Below, in pieces: positions 10,201 to 17,672 of a DNA stretch of 42,957 nt; within the stretch, counting starts at the first letter, position 1, and each line of letters starts with the position of its first letter. This stretch comes from a virus. Position numbers and translations under genes: made by a program. The notes under the pieces are model-generated. The model was not told where the DNA came from, did not search any database, and worked only from the letters and a program-made list of their open reading frames with translations. The stretch covers positions 1 through 42,957 of IMG/VR virus record IMGVR_UViG_3300034106_001844. One strand, given 5' to 3'.

Positions 10201-10614
10201 GTCACTAGATAGTTGAAATTCATTAGAGTATCTTACTGCCTCTGACAATGTAGATCCGCTTTGGGTAGTAAAATATTCAATTCTTATTGAAGCATTTCTG
10301 GTTCCCTGCGCCCTTTTTACTCTAGCAAGCATCGTATATCTTTTACCAGGAGTTACTTGAATGCGAGATCCAGAAGAAATTCTAACCTCTCCGTGCTGAC
10401 TTGCTGAATTTGCTGTCAGTTTTAATGATGCAGATCCAACATATGAGTCAGAGGTAACTCTTGATATTGAAGTATTAGAGTCTACCGCAGACCAGCCAGA
10501 AGTAGAAGTTTCTATAGAATACTGATTCTGTGTTAATAGGTTCTCTACGCCAAAATCTGGGGATTCCCAATATCCTAATGGCTTATCTGCTAGAACTAAT
10601 TGAGAGTAGGACAT
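7261..10614 (-). CDS. Large virion protein with LamG-like and CBM-like domains
   Basis: A 1117-residue protein built of repeated beta-sandwich modules. The N-terminus (SQLVLADKPLGYWE) is the usual opening of phage LamG/concanavalin-like proteins. Two carbohydrate-binding-like segments follow: residues about 24-185, and about 355-510 opening with NPSFEDGTTGWELHGSG. LamG-like stretches lie between and after them (e.g. KDATIEMWFAIEQP, YFNPYSSTIKMQIQL, and near the C-terminus YKIIEFIFKITKYPN). No enzyme motif is seen. A glycan-binding adhesin or baseplate protein is likely. It sits between the hydroxylase genes and the head operon. Confidence 0.75.
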   Translation of the reverse strand: MSYSQLVLADKPLGYWESPDFGVENLLTQNQYSIETSTSGWSAVDSNTSISRVTSDSYVGSASLKLTANSASQHGEVRISSGSRIQVTPGKRYTMLARVKRAQGTRNASIRIEYFTTQSGSTLSEAVRYSNEFQLSSDSWTTIYHTDLIFTPNDNDYFVSWGIATSGSGSIGDEILVDGVQFYEGSVYQIEDRVSTNNINIFEYDHKNIKPIIFGTDSCVKLTEQVSPNLNNNYKLFISGTENKDATIEMWFAIEQPPSYRHTLLKIGTFLNCYIERDRIFIESGGKSASIQVVDWEKQHYVAISYLNRKIDLYLDDRDPVSVSLDEDFRFDDIINTTLIPSVVFGPCSSPRNLIFNPSFEDGTTGWELHGSGTTISSVSTDSFSGDKSLSISRSASSNSGVKIIDRLPVKKYNKYQLSTQVKIPSGQESTTLKLICKTYEDVSGGSVINNYEDQVVISSADSWQELSLSFTPGYNENYIEVYVVSSVSGTAGQIFLVDACLLEKSDYSVVWDELSDDSDPLFISSIALYPFAMPRDKIIKRINYATQDFSDSLSIKFSGDRINTDYNSIYATKEVDILELAKTDQVTSQNLLYTNNGFYMPSVKPAVISSGLYGGSYSLNSNGVLLSGDYFINIDNVDKYFNPYSSTIKMQIQLDSTSGDGTLLTITPVTNAYAISIKKQSNKIVGVVLNDFGDTSPDLLFESNTLVSGQYNLAFNFTELSMSVKIGSQEFNDISIPNIQTYTQIVLGNFPSSDDAFPDRIRNFGVDPLTTFNNIDWYSPELYMLRFNGNLNVSQKGRIEYTATSLDTSNNSIVTFNDASKPYLFINDEIIYEPSNIPNNNYENPESIKIYAEVTTEDAYLDNPIINNLYASSFNSNEVISSLSNFVLTPNVDISSNYVDSPYIIKSRETNVLAHDSNIGVKFTRGISSGCRIIKNTSDYKIIEFIFKITKYPNRSEVYNIFDISGATSIGLSYSAAGLNKYGTYDLYIDGQLRTTPSLYEISVGEIYHIIAVLPSLNSNNIHLGSNKSSANMINGSIGKICIYEEINMNYATFASDKYQDLIGRVSRSISGGSINVNDEPAGTQTYYRNSDYFEMIDLPKVKFVTSSWEEIDLAN

Positions 10615-10620
10615 ATGTTA

Positions 10621-10626
10621 ATTATA
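10621..10626 (-). promoter_or_regulatory. -10 box of the large virion protein gene
   Basis: TATAAT on the minus strand ends six bases before ATG 10614, the leaderless spacing seen elsewhere in the window. No convincing -35 is present. The box lies in the 14-base gap after the previous gene, so the adhesin may have its own transcript. Confidence 0.5.
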
Positions 10627-10628
10627 TC

Positions 10629-11123
10629 TTATTTGCTGGATAATCCTGTGTTTTCTAAGACACCTAGGTTTTTAAAAAATCTTTCTGAGTCAAATCTTTG
10701 GTTATCCTTAGAAAAAATTCTACCAATTTGTAAGGCTAGTTCCTCATATATTCTTATATCTAAATGATTTTTTAGATTTTTTAGTACATCTGATACTTCA
10801 ATATATACAGACCTCATAAAAACTGGATCTATTCCTGGTGGCCTTTTTATTATTTTTTCAGACATTTTACCAGATGGCTCATATAAAGTTACTTTTAGAA
10901 AATTCTTTGCGAATCCCCAATCTAAATATGAATCATATACTCTTACTGCATCTATTGCGTTATCATAAGATATTATAGATCTAGGAGGGTTTTCTCCATC
11001 CCTTGAAATAGATATTATATAATGGCTTACGCTTCTTTCTTGAACACCATTTATATATTCTTTTAATATTCTTTCATTCTCTGGGTTAAGTTGTCCCCAT
11101 TCATCTCGTATATTAATATTCAT
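10629..11123 (-). CDS. Hypothetical protein downstream of the hydroxylases
   Basis: A 164-residue soluble protein, mostly helical in appearance, without recognisable catalytic residues. It shares a one-base TAATG junction with the dioxygenase gene 11123-11809 and so is probably co-translated with it. A central stretch (DNAIDAVRVYDSYLDWGFAKNFL) and a helical C-terminus are the only clear features. It may serve the same module as the dioxygenases or the adhesin that follows; function unknown. Confidence 0.65.
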   Translation of the reverse strand: MNINIRDEWGQLNPENERILKEYINGVQERSVSHYIISISRDGENPPRSIISYDNAIDAVRVYDSYLDWGFAKNFLKVTLYEPSGKMSEKIIKRPPGIDPVFMRSVYIEVSDVLKNLKNHLDIRIYEELALQIGRIFSKDNQRFDSERFFKNLGVLENTGLSSK

Positions 11124-11809
11124 TAAATATCTTTTTTCTTATATGCCTGAACATGCTCTGGATTAAATGGATCGTATCCATCTACAAATATGAACGCTGT
11201 AGATATGTATTTATATCCAGACTTTACTGGATGTGATTGATGTAAGTATGGATGGGTGGAGGGGAATATCAGCGCTGATCCGGCCTTTGGTTTAATCCAG
11301 AAGTCCAGGTTGGGATCATCTAAATCAGTACCTGGCCTATTCTTTCCTTCTCTATCGATCATAAAGGAAATCTCTCCACCTTCATGATCTTCATTAAAAT
11401 ATAAAACTATAGAATACAGAAGATTCATATCTCCATCTTGAGTGTCATGATGCACACCTAGCCCACCTCCTGGCGGATACTTGCACATGTCTAAAGATGG
11501 AGAAACATTTGGTTCAATATCTAGACCCTTATCTATTACAAACTGCTTGGCTATTCTTTCTATTGTACCTCTCATATTTTCTATTATTTCTTTTGCCAGC
11601 AAGCGGTTATCTCCAGTAGAGGAATCTCTTTTGTCAAAAAATAGATCCTTTCTTTCTCTATGGCATGAGTCCTGCTTCCACATTGAAATAGATTGATGAA
11701 TTTGCTCATCTCCGTTTATTCTTTCTAAATCATCTATGACCTTCTGTGGATCTTCAATTACATTAGTGTAATAGAAAATATTATCATAATAAATTTTTTC
11801 TAAATTCAC
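11123..11809 (-). CDS. Fe(II)/2-oxoglutarate dioxygenase 1 (P4H-like)
   Basis: A 228-residue member of the prolyl-4-hydroxylase-like dioxygenases, which hydroxylate a substrate while turning 2-oxoglutarate and O2 into succinate and CO2. The iron ligands are His120-x-Asp122 (GVHHDTQ) and His190 (PYLHQS); Lys200 in SGYKY should bind 2-oxoglutarate. The family core NEDHEGGEISF precedes the distal site. The start is GTG 11809 with GAGGAG upstream, because the preceding gene ends three bases earlier. It is the last of three adjacent dioxygenases. The substrate is not shown by the sequence. Confidence 0.85.
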   Translation of the reverse strand: MNLEKIYYDNIFYYTNVIEDPQKVIDDLERINGDEQIHQSISMWKQDSCHRERKDLFFDKRDSSTGDNRLLAKEIIENMRGTIERIAKQFVIDKGLDIEPNVSPSLDMCKYPPGGGLGVHHDTQDGDMNLLYSIVLYFNEDHEGGEISFMIDREGKNRPGTDLDDPNLDFWIKPKAGSALIFPSTHPYLHQSHPVKSGYKYISTAFIFVDGYDPFNPEHVQAYKKKDI

Positions 11810-12550
11810 TTACCCCAACTCCTCTATTTTATATTTTTCACCGTTTTCAGAAATTTTATAGCCTTCTTCTAAAAGAGTTTGCCATTCTTTTTTTTGAACA
11901 CTCTGCTTTTCTCTAATACTCTTCATCTCTTCTTGCCATTGTTTTTTTAGTTCCTCTGGGTATGCAATTTCATCCCTATCGTCCCAAAATGATCCTATGG
12001 TATATCTAGTACCACTTTTTATTAAAGTAACCTCATGGATGTTTTTGAATCCTCCTGAAAAACAGGCAAGCATTCCTTTCTTGGGATATATCTCTATATC
12101 TTTATTTGTAAACTTTAAGGTTCCACCTACAAAATCGTCATTCAGATACAAGAACGCTGCGTATCTACTTCTTTCAAATGGGCTTGGATTTCCTTCAAGG
12201 TCGGTATTATCTGAGTGTGGTCTAGCGTATGCACCTGGCTCCCACTTTTGACTATGAAATCCAATCTTGAATATTGAACTTTTATCTAATCCGTGAATAG
12301 ATGCTACACACTCAATAAATCTATCTTCAAGTTCCGAAAAGAAATTATTTTTTAAACCAAATTCTTCTATCTCTTCATCAGTATCTCTTGGAGTTACAGA
12401 AGAATATGACTCATAAAAAGATATTGGCGTCCATTCAAGTTTTCCGTTTTTTGCTTGCTTATCTAGAATTTTTATTACTTTGTCGCATTCTTCTTCTGTA
12501 ATAAAATCTTCAAATACAAGTATGTCCTCTGTAATCTTTTTTTCTATCAT
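11810..12550 (-). CDS. Fe(II)/2-oxoglutarate dioxygenase 2 (P4H-like)
   Basis: 246 residues from ATG 12550, chosen because GGAGG lies just upstream and the ATGA junction overlaps the previous stop. Active-site residues are His112-x-Asp114 (ARPHSDN), His172 (NIHEV) and Arg182 (SGTRY). Arg replaces the Lys of some paralogues, which the family allows. LNDDFVGGTLKF is the conserved core strand pair. The C-terminus carries a charged helical extension (residues 195-246) absent from the other five copies. The substrate is unknown. Confidence 0.87.
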   Translation of the reverse strand: MIEKKITEDILVFEDFITEEECDKVIKILDKQAKNGKLEWTPISFYESYSSVTPRDTDEEIEEFGLKNNFFSELEDRFIECVASIHGLDKSSIFKIGFHSQKWEPGAYARPHSDNTDLEGNPSPFERSRYAAFLYLNDDFVGGTLKFTNKDIEIYPKKGMLACFSGGFKNIHEVTLIKSGTRYTIGSFWDDRDEIAYPEELKKQWQEEMKSIREKQSVQKKEWQTLLEEGYKISENGEKYKIEELG

Positions 12551-13194
12551 GGTTGCCTCCTTCCAGTATGTTTTTTTATTGTCCAAAAAAATGGGACGGT
12601 ATATCTAATTCCTGATTTTATTTCGCCAACTCCATGAATATAGTTCATGTCTCCTGGAAAGAAATATGCAGATCCAGACTTTGGCTTGAACTGAATTCCT
12701 TGGTTTGGAAAATACAATTCTCCGCCCTCGTAATCATCATTAATATAGAAAAGCCCTGCAATATCATACCATGGGAAGTCATTTGGTTGGCCTGCATCTG
12801 GACCAGAATGTAATTCTTTATCCGCGTGCGGCATTTGAAATTGACCAGGAAGCCATCTTACCATGGCAGGGCTAGTCGGAGCGGCATCTACTGAGAAATA
12901 TGAATCTACTTCAATCTTAAGCCTAGCGACCATACCTTCAATAGTATCTATTATTGATGCGTCTATTTTAGATATATTTGGATATGTAATTACCCTATCT
13001 GCCCAGTAATCAGAATCATAGATTACTGTACCATTTTCATTATAGTGTGTTTCTGTAACATCCCAAATTTTATTGTTTCTAATAAAATTATTTAATTTAT
13101 TTAGTTCATCTTCTCTGATAAAGTTATCCAGAGAAACAATATTTTCTGGCGAATTTCCAAAAAATCCTGATGGGGTTATAGATTGTGGATGCAT
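12547..13194 (-). CDS. Fe(II)/2-oxoglutarate dioxygenase 3 (P4H-like)
   Basis: A 215-residue dioxygenase with iron ligands His123-x-Asp125 (MPHADKE) and His187 (YIHGV), and Arg197 (SGIRY) for 2-oxoglutarate. The core motif INDDYEGGELYFP is nearly identical to that of the copy at 15308-16036, pointing to duplication within the phage lineage. It shares a one-base junction with the partner gene upstream and a 4-base overlap with dioxygenase 2 downstream. Confidence 0.88.
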   Translation of the reverse strand: MHPQSITPSGFFGNSPENIVSLDNFIREDELNKLNNFIRNNKIWDVTETHYNENGTVIYDSDYWADRVITYPNISKIDASIIDTIEGMVARLKIEVDSYFSVDAAPTSPAMVRWLPGQFQMPHADKELHSGPDAGQPNDFPWYDIAGLFYINDDYEGGELYFPNQGIQFKPKSGSAYFFPGDMNYIHGVGEIKSGIRYTVPFFWTIKKHTGRRQP

Positions 13195-13910
13195 TACAAG
13201 TACTTTCTTCTAGACCAAACTTCGTTCAAGTACACTCCGCCATTAGGGACTCGAAATTTGGTGAGATTTACCATATTATCATTAAACATCACTAGTTCAT
13301 CAGGATATTCATATTCTTTTTCCCAATCGTCCCTCTTGAATGGAAGTAGTTGCAGATATGGAGTTCCTTGTGGAATAGTTCCTTCCCAGCCATCTTTAAT
13401 AAAAAATGGAACTGTGCCTGATAAATTAACTTTATCATTATCTACGATTCCTGTAGTGTTCAAGAACGGGAGATCAAATCTATTAAATGGTTGTGACCAC
13501 AACACACTATATCCGTCTGGAGTTTTAATTCCCCAATCGGGCCACCAAGCAAAATGCTCTTTTCTGTACCCGTCTGGCTGCATGAAATCAGGCATCTCAC
13601 TACGCTTTTGAACAAACTCCGCGTACCTGGGGTGTATTTTAACATCTAAAACATTATTAGAGTAATAAAACGTTATGTCACATGGAGTCTCTAATACATA
13701 TCCAGTTCCAAGAATGTCGTAAATGGCGGGGCAAGATTTCCATGCTGGAACTTTGCCTCCGTCTTGACCAATTATTTCTACTCCATCATTATTTTTTAAG
13801 TATCTACTAGCATTTCTATACCACTCAGGAATATTTTTTATAGCAGGAGAAGGCTTTGTTTTAGTGCTTTTATTAAGCCATGGCCTATTTGCGATAAATT
13901 TAATTTTCAT
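13194..13910 (-). CDS. Partner-family protein A (DUF6065-like)
   Basis: A 238-residue protein with two paralogues in this window (22559-23299 and 23317-24069). Shared landmarks are IPEWYR near residue 28, KSCPAIYDILGTGYVLETP near 58-76, a GYSVLWSQPFNRFDLPF segment, TGIVDND, a second PFF strand, and the C-terminal IPQGTPYLQLLPFKRDDW. The layout recalls the uncharacterised DUF6065 family, which I cannot confirm without a profile search. The beta-rich pattern around GTPxxQxxPFKR suggests a cupin-like fold. It is embedded among dioxygenase genes (1- and 11-base overlaps), so a shared process is likely. Confidence 0.7.
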   Translation of the reverse strand: MKIKFIANRPWLNKSTKTKPSPAIKNIPEWYRNASRYLKNNDGVEIIGQDGGKVPAWKSCPAIYDILGTGYVLETPCDITFYYSNNVLDVKIHPRYAEFVQKRSEMPDFMQPDGYRKEHFAWWPDWGIKTPDGYSVLWSQPFNRFDLPFLNTTGIVDNDKVNLSGTVPFFIKDGWEGTIPQGTPYLQLLPFKRDDWEKEYEYPDELVMFNDNMVNLTKFRVPNGGVYLNEVWSRRKYL

Positions 13911-14610
13911 TTGTAATCCTAATCAATATTTTTTTTGCCTCATGTTCTCCATAGGTGTTTCCGTTATGATCTACTGCATTACGATAAAAATGAGTCCATT
14001 CACCTTTAGAATTAAGTTCCTGAGATGCTTCCCCTCTTTTCTGTATTCTTTTGTTCCACTCTTGATCAGACATAAAGTTAGGAACTTTATCAATTAGAGA
14101 AACTTCTAAATCATTTAATTGCTTTAAAGATATAGGAAGAATTGAGGCAACTATTGTTCCTGCTGGAATTGTTATTAGTTCATTTGGCTTGGTCACCATC
14201 AATGCAATAGGGAGTGGCCCTATAATTGCTGAAGTACTTATAATTGTACTAATACATTGAATGCCTTCTAAAAATACGTTTGGCGGTGGCATTGTAAGTA
14301 TAGAAATATTTTTTTCTGGAGAGAAAAAAAGTCCAGTATCTAGGCTCACCGTTCTATTTCCTCTTTTAGAGTGTGCAAAGTTATCGCCATTTATTATTTT
14401 TATGTGCTGTTCTGAAGAACTATTAACGCCGTCCCATATAAAAGATAAGTCCTCTTTAAGTGAAATACCAAGTCCTGCTCTATTGGCTAGAGACATTGGA
14501 AAGCAATGATAGGCATGTCTGTCGAATGTAATGTCCATCCAGTCTCTATTCATTGGAAGTTGGTCCAGCACCACTATAGAGTTAGGATCTTTATAAACAT
14601 TAATATTCAT
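13900..14610 (-). CDS. Divergent partner-family-like protein
   Basis: A 236-residue protein lying between a dioxygenase and partner A. It opens with HCFPMSLANRAGLGISL and FIWDG, and later has IPAGTIVASILPISL. This last segment lines up with the IPxGTPxxQxxPFKR motif of the three partner proteins, but the basic Lys-Arg pair is missing. It is probably a distant member of the same beta-barrel family. No catalytic residues are evident. It overlaps both neighbours by 1-11 bases, so it belongs to one tight operon. Confidence 0.6.
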   Translation of the reverse strand: MNINVYKDPNSIVVLDQLPMNRDWMDITFDRHAYHCFPMSLANRAGLGISLKEDLSFIWDGVNSSSEQHIKIINGDNFAHSKRGNRTVSLDTGLFFSPEKNISILTMPPPNVFLEGIQCISTIISTSAIIGPLPIALMVTKPNELITIPAGTIVASILPISLKQLNDLEVSLIDKVPNFMSDQEWNKRIQKRGEASQELNSKGEWTHFYRNAVDHNGNTYGEHEAKKILIRITNEN

Positions 14611-15308
14611 TACGAACCAGTTTCTTGGTAAAATTCTGGTCGATGATATTTATCTGAATAATCAAGCATGGTAACTATAGAATACTTTGTTCCTGACTTT
14701 ACTGGCATAGCAGTATGTGGATACATAAAGTTTGATGGGAATACAAACAAGTCTCCCGCCCGTGGCTTTACAGTAAGTTCTTGAATACTAAAACTTAATT
14801 CTCCACCCTCATAATTATCATTTGGATATCCTACTAAAGAGACTACACAATTATAGGAAAATCCATGATCGTGATGCTCTCTAAAGTGCTGCCCTGGACC
14901 GTACTTTACAAAGTTCATCGCCTCCCAGTATCTCAATTCTCCTATATTGAAATACTTACAGTATGCTTGGGCTGCTGGAAAGGCTCTTCTATAAACTGAG
15001 TCCCATAGTTTTTTTAGAACAGTTCCTGACAGAGACTTATCGTTTTCAATATCACTTCTTTTATATTTAAAGTCAAAGCAGTCCCTGTAGTCGGGTACCT
15101 TCATTCCATATCCAACCATTGCTTCCATAAAATCATATTGATTAGATTTATCTTGAATAACATCTTCAAGCATATCTATAGATTTAGTAGGAATAAGATC
15201 TCTAAATACGAAAATACCTGGCCCAAGTTCCTCTACTGACGACCAAGTTTGTTCTTCTATAGTACAGAAGTTTTCTATTTTTTTTGCTATATCTTCAATG
15301 CTATTCAC
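14610..15308 (-). CDS. Fe(II)/2-oxoglutarate dioxygenase 4 (P4H-like)
   Basis: A 232-residue dioxygenase with His145-x-Asp147 in FREHHDHG, His198 in MYPHTA and Lys208 in SGTKY. The core is NDNYEGGELSF. The H-x-D-H-G form groups it with the copies at 15308-16036 and 21969-22550, separate from copies 1-3. One-base junctions link it to both neighbours. A protein or peptide substrate is likely for this family, but none is shown directly. Confidence 0.88.
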   Translation of the reverse strand: MNSIEDIAKKIENFCTIEEQTWSSVEELGPGIFVFRDLIPTKSIDMLEDVIQDKSNQYDFMEAMVGYGMKVPDYRDCFDFKYKRSDIENDKSLSGTVLKKLWDSVYRRAFPAAQAYCKYFNIGELRYWEAMNFVKYGPGQHFREHHDHGFSYNCVVSLVGYPNDNYEGGELSFSIQELTVKPRAGDLFVFPSNFMYPHTAMPVKSGTKYSIVTMLDYSDKYHRPEFYQETGS

Positions 15309-16036
15309 TAATATACCAACCTTTGATCTTGTTCTCTATAAGGATAATATCGTAGATTGCCACGGGAGTTATAATCAGTCATCACTACTACTGAGTATTT
15401 TGTGCCAGATATCATTGGCTTAGAGGCATGTTCATATATGAATGTTGACGGAAACATTACAACATCCCCTTGTTTTGGCTTAATTGTTAAATCAAATCTC
15501 GGGAAATAAAGTTCTCCGCCCTCGTAATCATCATTTAAATATGCAACAATTGAAACTGTAGTAACATATGCTGGACCATGATCAGCATGAATATTAAAGT
15601 GGTGTCCAGGGCTTTCATATTTAACAAAGTTAAATACTTCAAAGTAGTTTACGCCTACGCCCCAATATGCTCCATAATCTTGTGAGCATTGGTAGATACT
15701 TCTGAATACTGACTCATGCATATCGTAAAAGATATGATTATTTTCATCTCTATCTCCCAGATTATTTTGACCAATTTTAAAGTCTAGGCAATATCTTGCC
15801 TCTAATAGAGGTTCATTTGACTCTGTTACAATGGCTGGCTGCCAATTGTACTTCATTGACGTACCTAGATTTTTTTCTAAAGTGTTTATCGCATAAGAGC
15901 ATGTATCTTTTGGTATGGCCTGGTTATATACATTAATTCCTAGGGCTGGGTTAGTTACTAAAATATTACCCAGATTTTTTTCTGGCATTCTGTAGGCATG
16001 AGTTTCTTCCCGATTTTTATTAAGCCAATCGTTCAT
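15308..16036 (-). CDS. Fe(II)/2-oxoglutarate dioxygenase 5 (P4H-like)
   Basis: A 242-residue dioxygenase with His150-x-Asp152 (NIHADHG), His203 (YEHAS) and Lys213 (SGTKY); the core is LNDDYEGGELYFP. AAGAAAG precedes the ATG. It is the first gene after the Phe/Pro-repeat fibre protein (17-base gap) and so opens the first oxygenase block in the direction of transcription. This placement makes that fibre protein a natural candidate substrate, which is inference. Confidence 0.88.
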   Translation of the reverse strand: MNDWLNKNREETHAYRMPEKNLGNILVTNPALGINVYNQAIPKDTCSYAINTLEKNLGTSMKYNWQPAIVTESNEPLLEARYCLDFKIGQNNLGDRDENNHIFYDMHESVFRSIYQCSQDYGAYWGVGVNYFEVFNFVKYESPGHHFNIHADHGPAYVTTVSIVAYLNDDYEGGELYFPRFDLTIKPKQGDVVMFPSTFIYEHASKPMISGTKYSVVVMTDYNSRGNLRYYPYREQDQRLVY

Positions 16037-16053
16037 AAGTTTCTTTCTTATAA

Positions 16054-16959
16054 TTATTCAAAGTAGCCGATGGTGCCTTGTACGACATAGAAATTATTTG
16101 GGCTACTCACTATATTGTACATTATTGAATAGACCTCTTCAAGTTCTATGTTATTAATTTCTACAAATTCTGATTTTTCATAATTAAACAACTTATATGT
16201 TTTGTCTATTTCAGTAGGTTTTTTAAATGAAACTACTCCTTCATTCTCTACTAAAATATTTAGATTATCAGGGTATACTTCTCCGTCGATATATACAAAA
16301 TTTTGAGTTTCGGAGTAGGAAGAAATACTACTTATTTCAGTATTTACCTGATCTCCAATATTTATATTGTTAGTACCCAATCCATCTATATTTACTGAAA
16401 CTAGATAATCATTTTCAGTCAAATACTTAGCCTCTAAGTATCCATAATCAGATGTAAGAATCATTACTTTAGAATCATCTCTTAATTGATTAGATGGCGC
16501 TGTCTTAGACGGTGGTGGTGGTGGGAATGATGGGAAAAATGGTGGAAAGAATGGGAAGAACGGTGGGAAGAATGGAAAAAATGGCGGGAAGAATGGAAAG
16601 AATGGTGGGAAGAATGGAAAGAATGGAAAGAATGGTGGAAAGAATGGTGGGGGTGCTGATGTTGTAGCGCTTGCCGTACCAGACCTAATGCCTCCTGCAC
16701 CAATAGCATTAACTGTTATAGTATATGCAGTACTTCCAGTAAGACCAGTAACATTAACTGTAGCACCACTAAAAGAAACAGTTCCTCCTGCTGGAGAAGT
16801 GCTTCCTGTATATTGCCATCTTGCATCATAATTACTAATATTAAATGTTAAAGTATTAAACGTGGTGGCTGTATTAGAAAATACAGGAATTGGTGGAGCC
16901 ATTGGTTTATGAATTCCTGGAATTCTACCATGTCCAGAAAATTTTGAAACAAATGCCAT
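16054..16959 (-). CDS. Fibre protein: Fn3-like domain, Phe/Pro repeats, Hint-like C-terminus
   Basis: A 301-residue protein in three parts. Residues about 22-100 look like a fibronectin type III module (SNYDARWQY, VTGLTGSTAYTITV). Residues 103-150 are only Pro, Phe and one Ser, in repeats of PPFFPFF. Residues 160-301 (SKVMILTSDYGYLEAKYLTE ... NFYVVQGTIGYFE) resemble a degenerate Hint/intein-like domain lacking the terminal His-Asn. The start shares a TAATG junction with the upstream fibre gene. Two dioxygenase genes follow directly. Virion fibre or tip protein is likely; the Phe/Pro stretch is most unusual. Confidence 0.65.
   Translation of the reverse strand: MAFVSKFSGHGRIPGIHKPMAPPIPVFSNTATTFNTLTFNISNYDARWQYTGSTSPAGGTVSFSGATVNVTGLTGSTAYTITVNAIGAGGIRSGTASATTSAPPPFFPPFFPFFPFFPPFFPFFPPFFPFFPPFFPFFPPFFPSFPPPPPSKTAPSNQLRDDSKVMILTSDYGYLEAKYLTENDYLVSVNIDGLGTNNINIGDQVNTEISSISSYSETQNFVYIDGEVYPDNLNILVENEGVVSFKKPTEIDKTYKLFNYEKSEFVEINNIELEEVYSIMYNIVSSPNNFYVVQGTIGYFE
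16510..16653. repeat. Short tandem repeat encoding PPFFPFF
   Basis: Purine-rich GGTGGGAAGAATGGAAAGAA-type units of about 21 bases repeat in frame through this stretch, with smaller variants. They encode the Phe/Pro tract of the fibre protein. Such minisatellites expand and contract easily, so repeat number may vary between relatives. Confidence 0.85.
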
Positions 16960-17657
16960 TATGCAAACCTTGCTAGACTTCCAAGTACCACAAATGTATT
17001 ATTCGCTGTCTTTAAAATGGTAAAAGTATAAATATCTATGCTACTGGCATTACCCGCCGCTGGAACTAAGCCATCTGCCCATCTAGGAGTAATACCTACT
17101 CCATCTATCTGGAAAGCGGTTGCTCTAAATGGAGTAGCACCATTTGTTACCAATATTGTTGCTGTAATAACTTGATTATTTGCCATATGGCTATTTAGAA
17201 GTACTCCTGCATCTCCTCTAAAATTAAATGTCCAGTTTGCAGTAGCATTGCCAGTATAATAATGAATTCCTGATGTTACTAAATCAATATTTGCAGTAGA
17301 AGGTATAGCAGAGGCAATTACATTAGAATTTTCTAAAACCTCGTTAGTAACTAGTGTTGCTCCAGCACTTACTGTTCCTGTAAAAGTAGGATTTGCTAGA
17401 GTTGCATATGTTGATTGTGCTGTTGAAGATTTTAGATAACCTTGATTCACCACAAACACGGTGTTTGCAATTTGGGTAGTGCTGGTATCTATTGGAGCGG
17501 TAGGTGCAGTAGGAACTCCAGTAAATGCTGGGGAATCTGCACTAATTTTTGAATCTACCTGTTCTGATAAATCTGCAATAGTTTCACTTAACAATGTTGT
17601 AGTAGTTGTAATGTTCCTAATATCAACATCATCTAACCTAATTCTATTAATAGGCAT
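16959..17657 (-). CDS. Tail-fibre protein with head-domain-like C-terminus
   Basis: A 232-residue fibre protein. The N-terminus is helical (LLSETIADLSEQVDSKI). One or two fibre repeats follow (SPAFTGVPTAPTA, NPTFTGTVSAG). The C-terminal ~55 residues (TAFQIDGVGITPRW, AGNASSIDIYTFTI) are closely related to the end of the fibre protein at 25866-26402. This suggests domain swapping between fibres. It has a purine-rich ribosome site (AAGAAGGGG). Confidence 0.75.
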   Translation of the reverse strand: MPINRIRLDDVDIRNITTTTTLLSETIADLSEQVDSKISADSPAFTGVPTAPTAPIDTSTTQIANTVFVVNQGYLKSSTAQSTYATLANPTFTGTVSAGATLVTNEVLENSNVIASAIPSTANIDLVTSGIHYYTGNATANWTFNFRGDAGVLLNSHMANNQVITATILVTNGATPFRATAFQIDGVGITPRWADGLVPAAGNASSIDIYTFTILKTANNTFVVLGSLARFA

Positions 17658-17672
17658 TTTATTACCCCTTCT

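Noticed and set aside
16510-16653. Frameshift or assembly error in the repeat tract
   Set aside because: The frame stays open through the tract and joins a sensible C-terminal domain, so the repeats are taken as real coding sequence.
16482-16709. His-rich minus-strand frame across the Phe/Pro repeat
   Set aside because: It is the shifted frame of the same minisatellite; the frame encoding PPFFPFF continues into domains on both sides.
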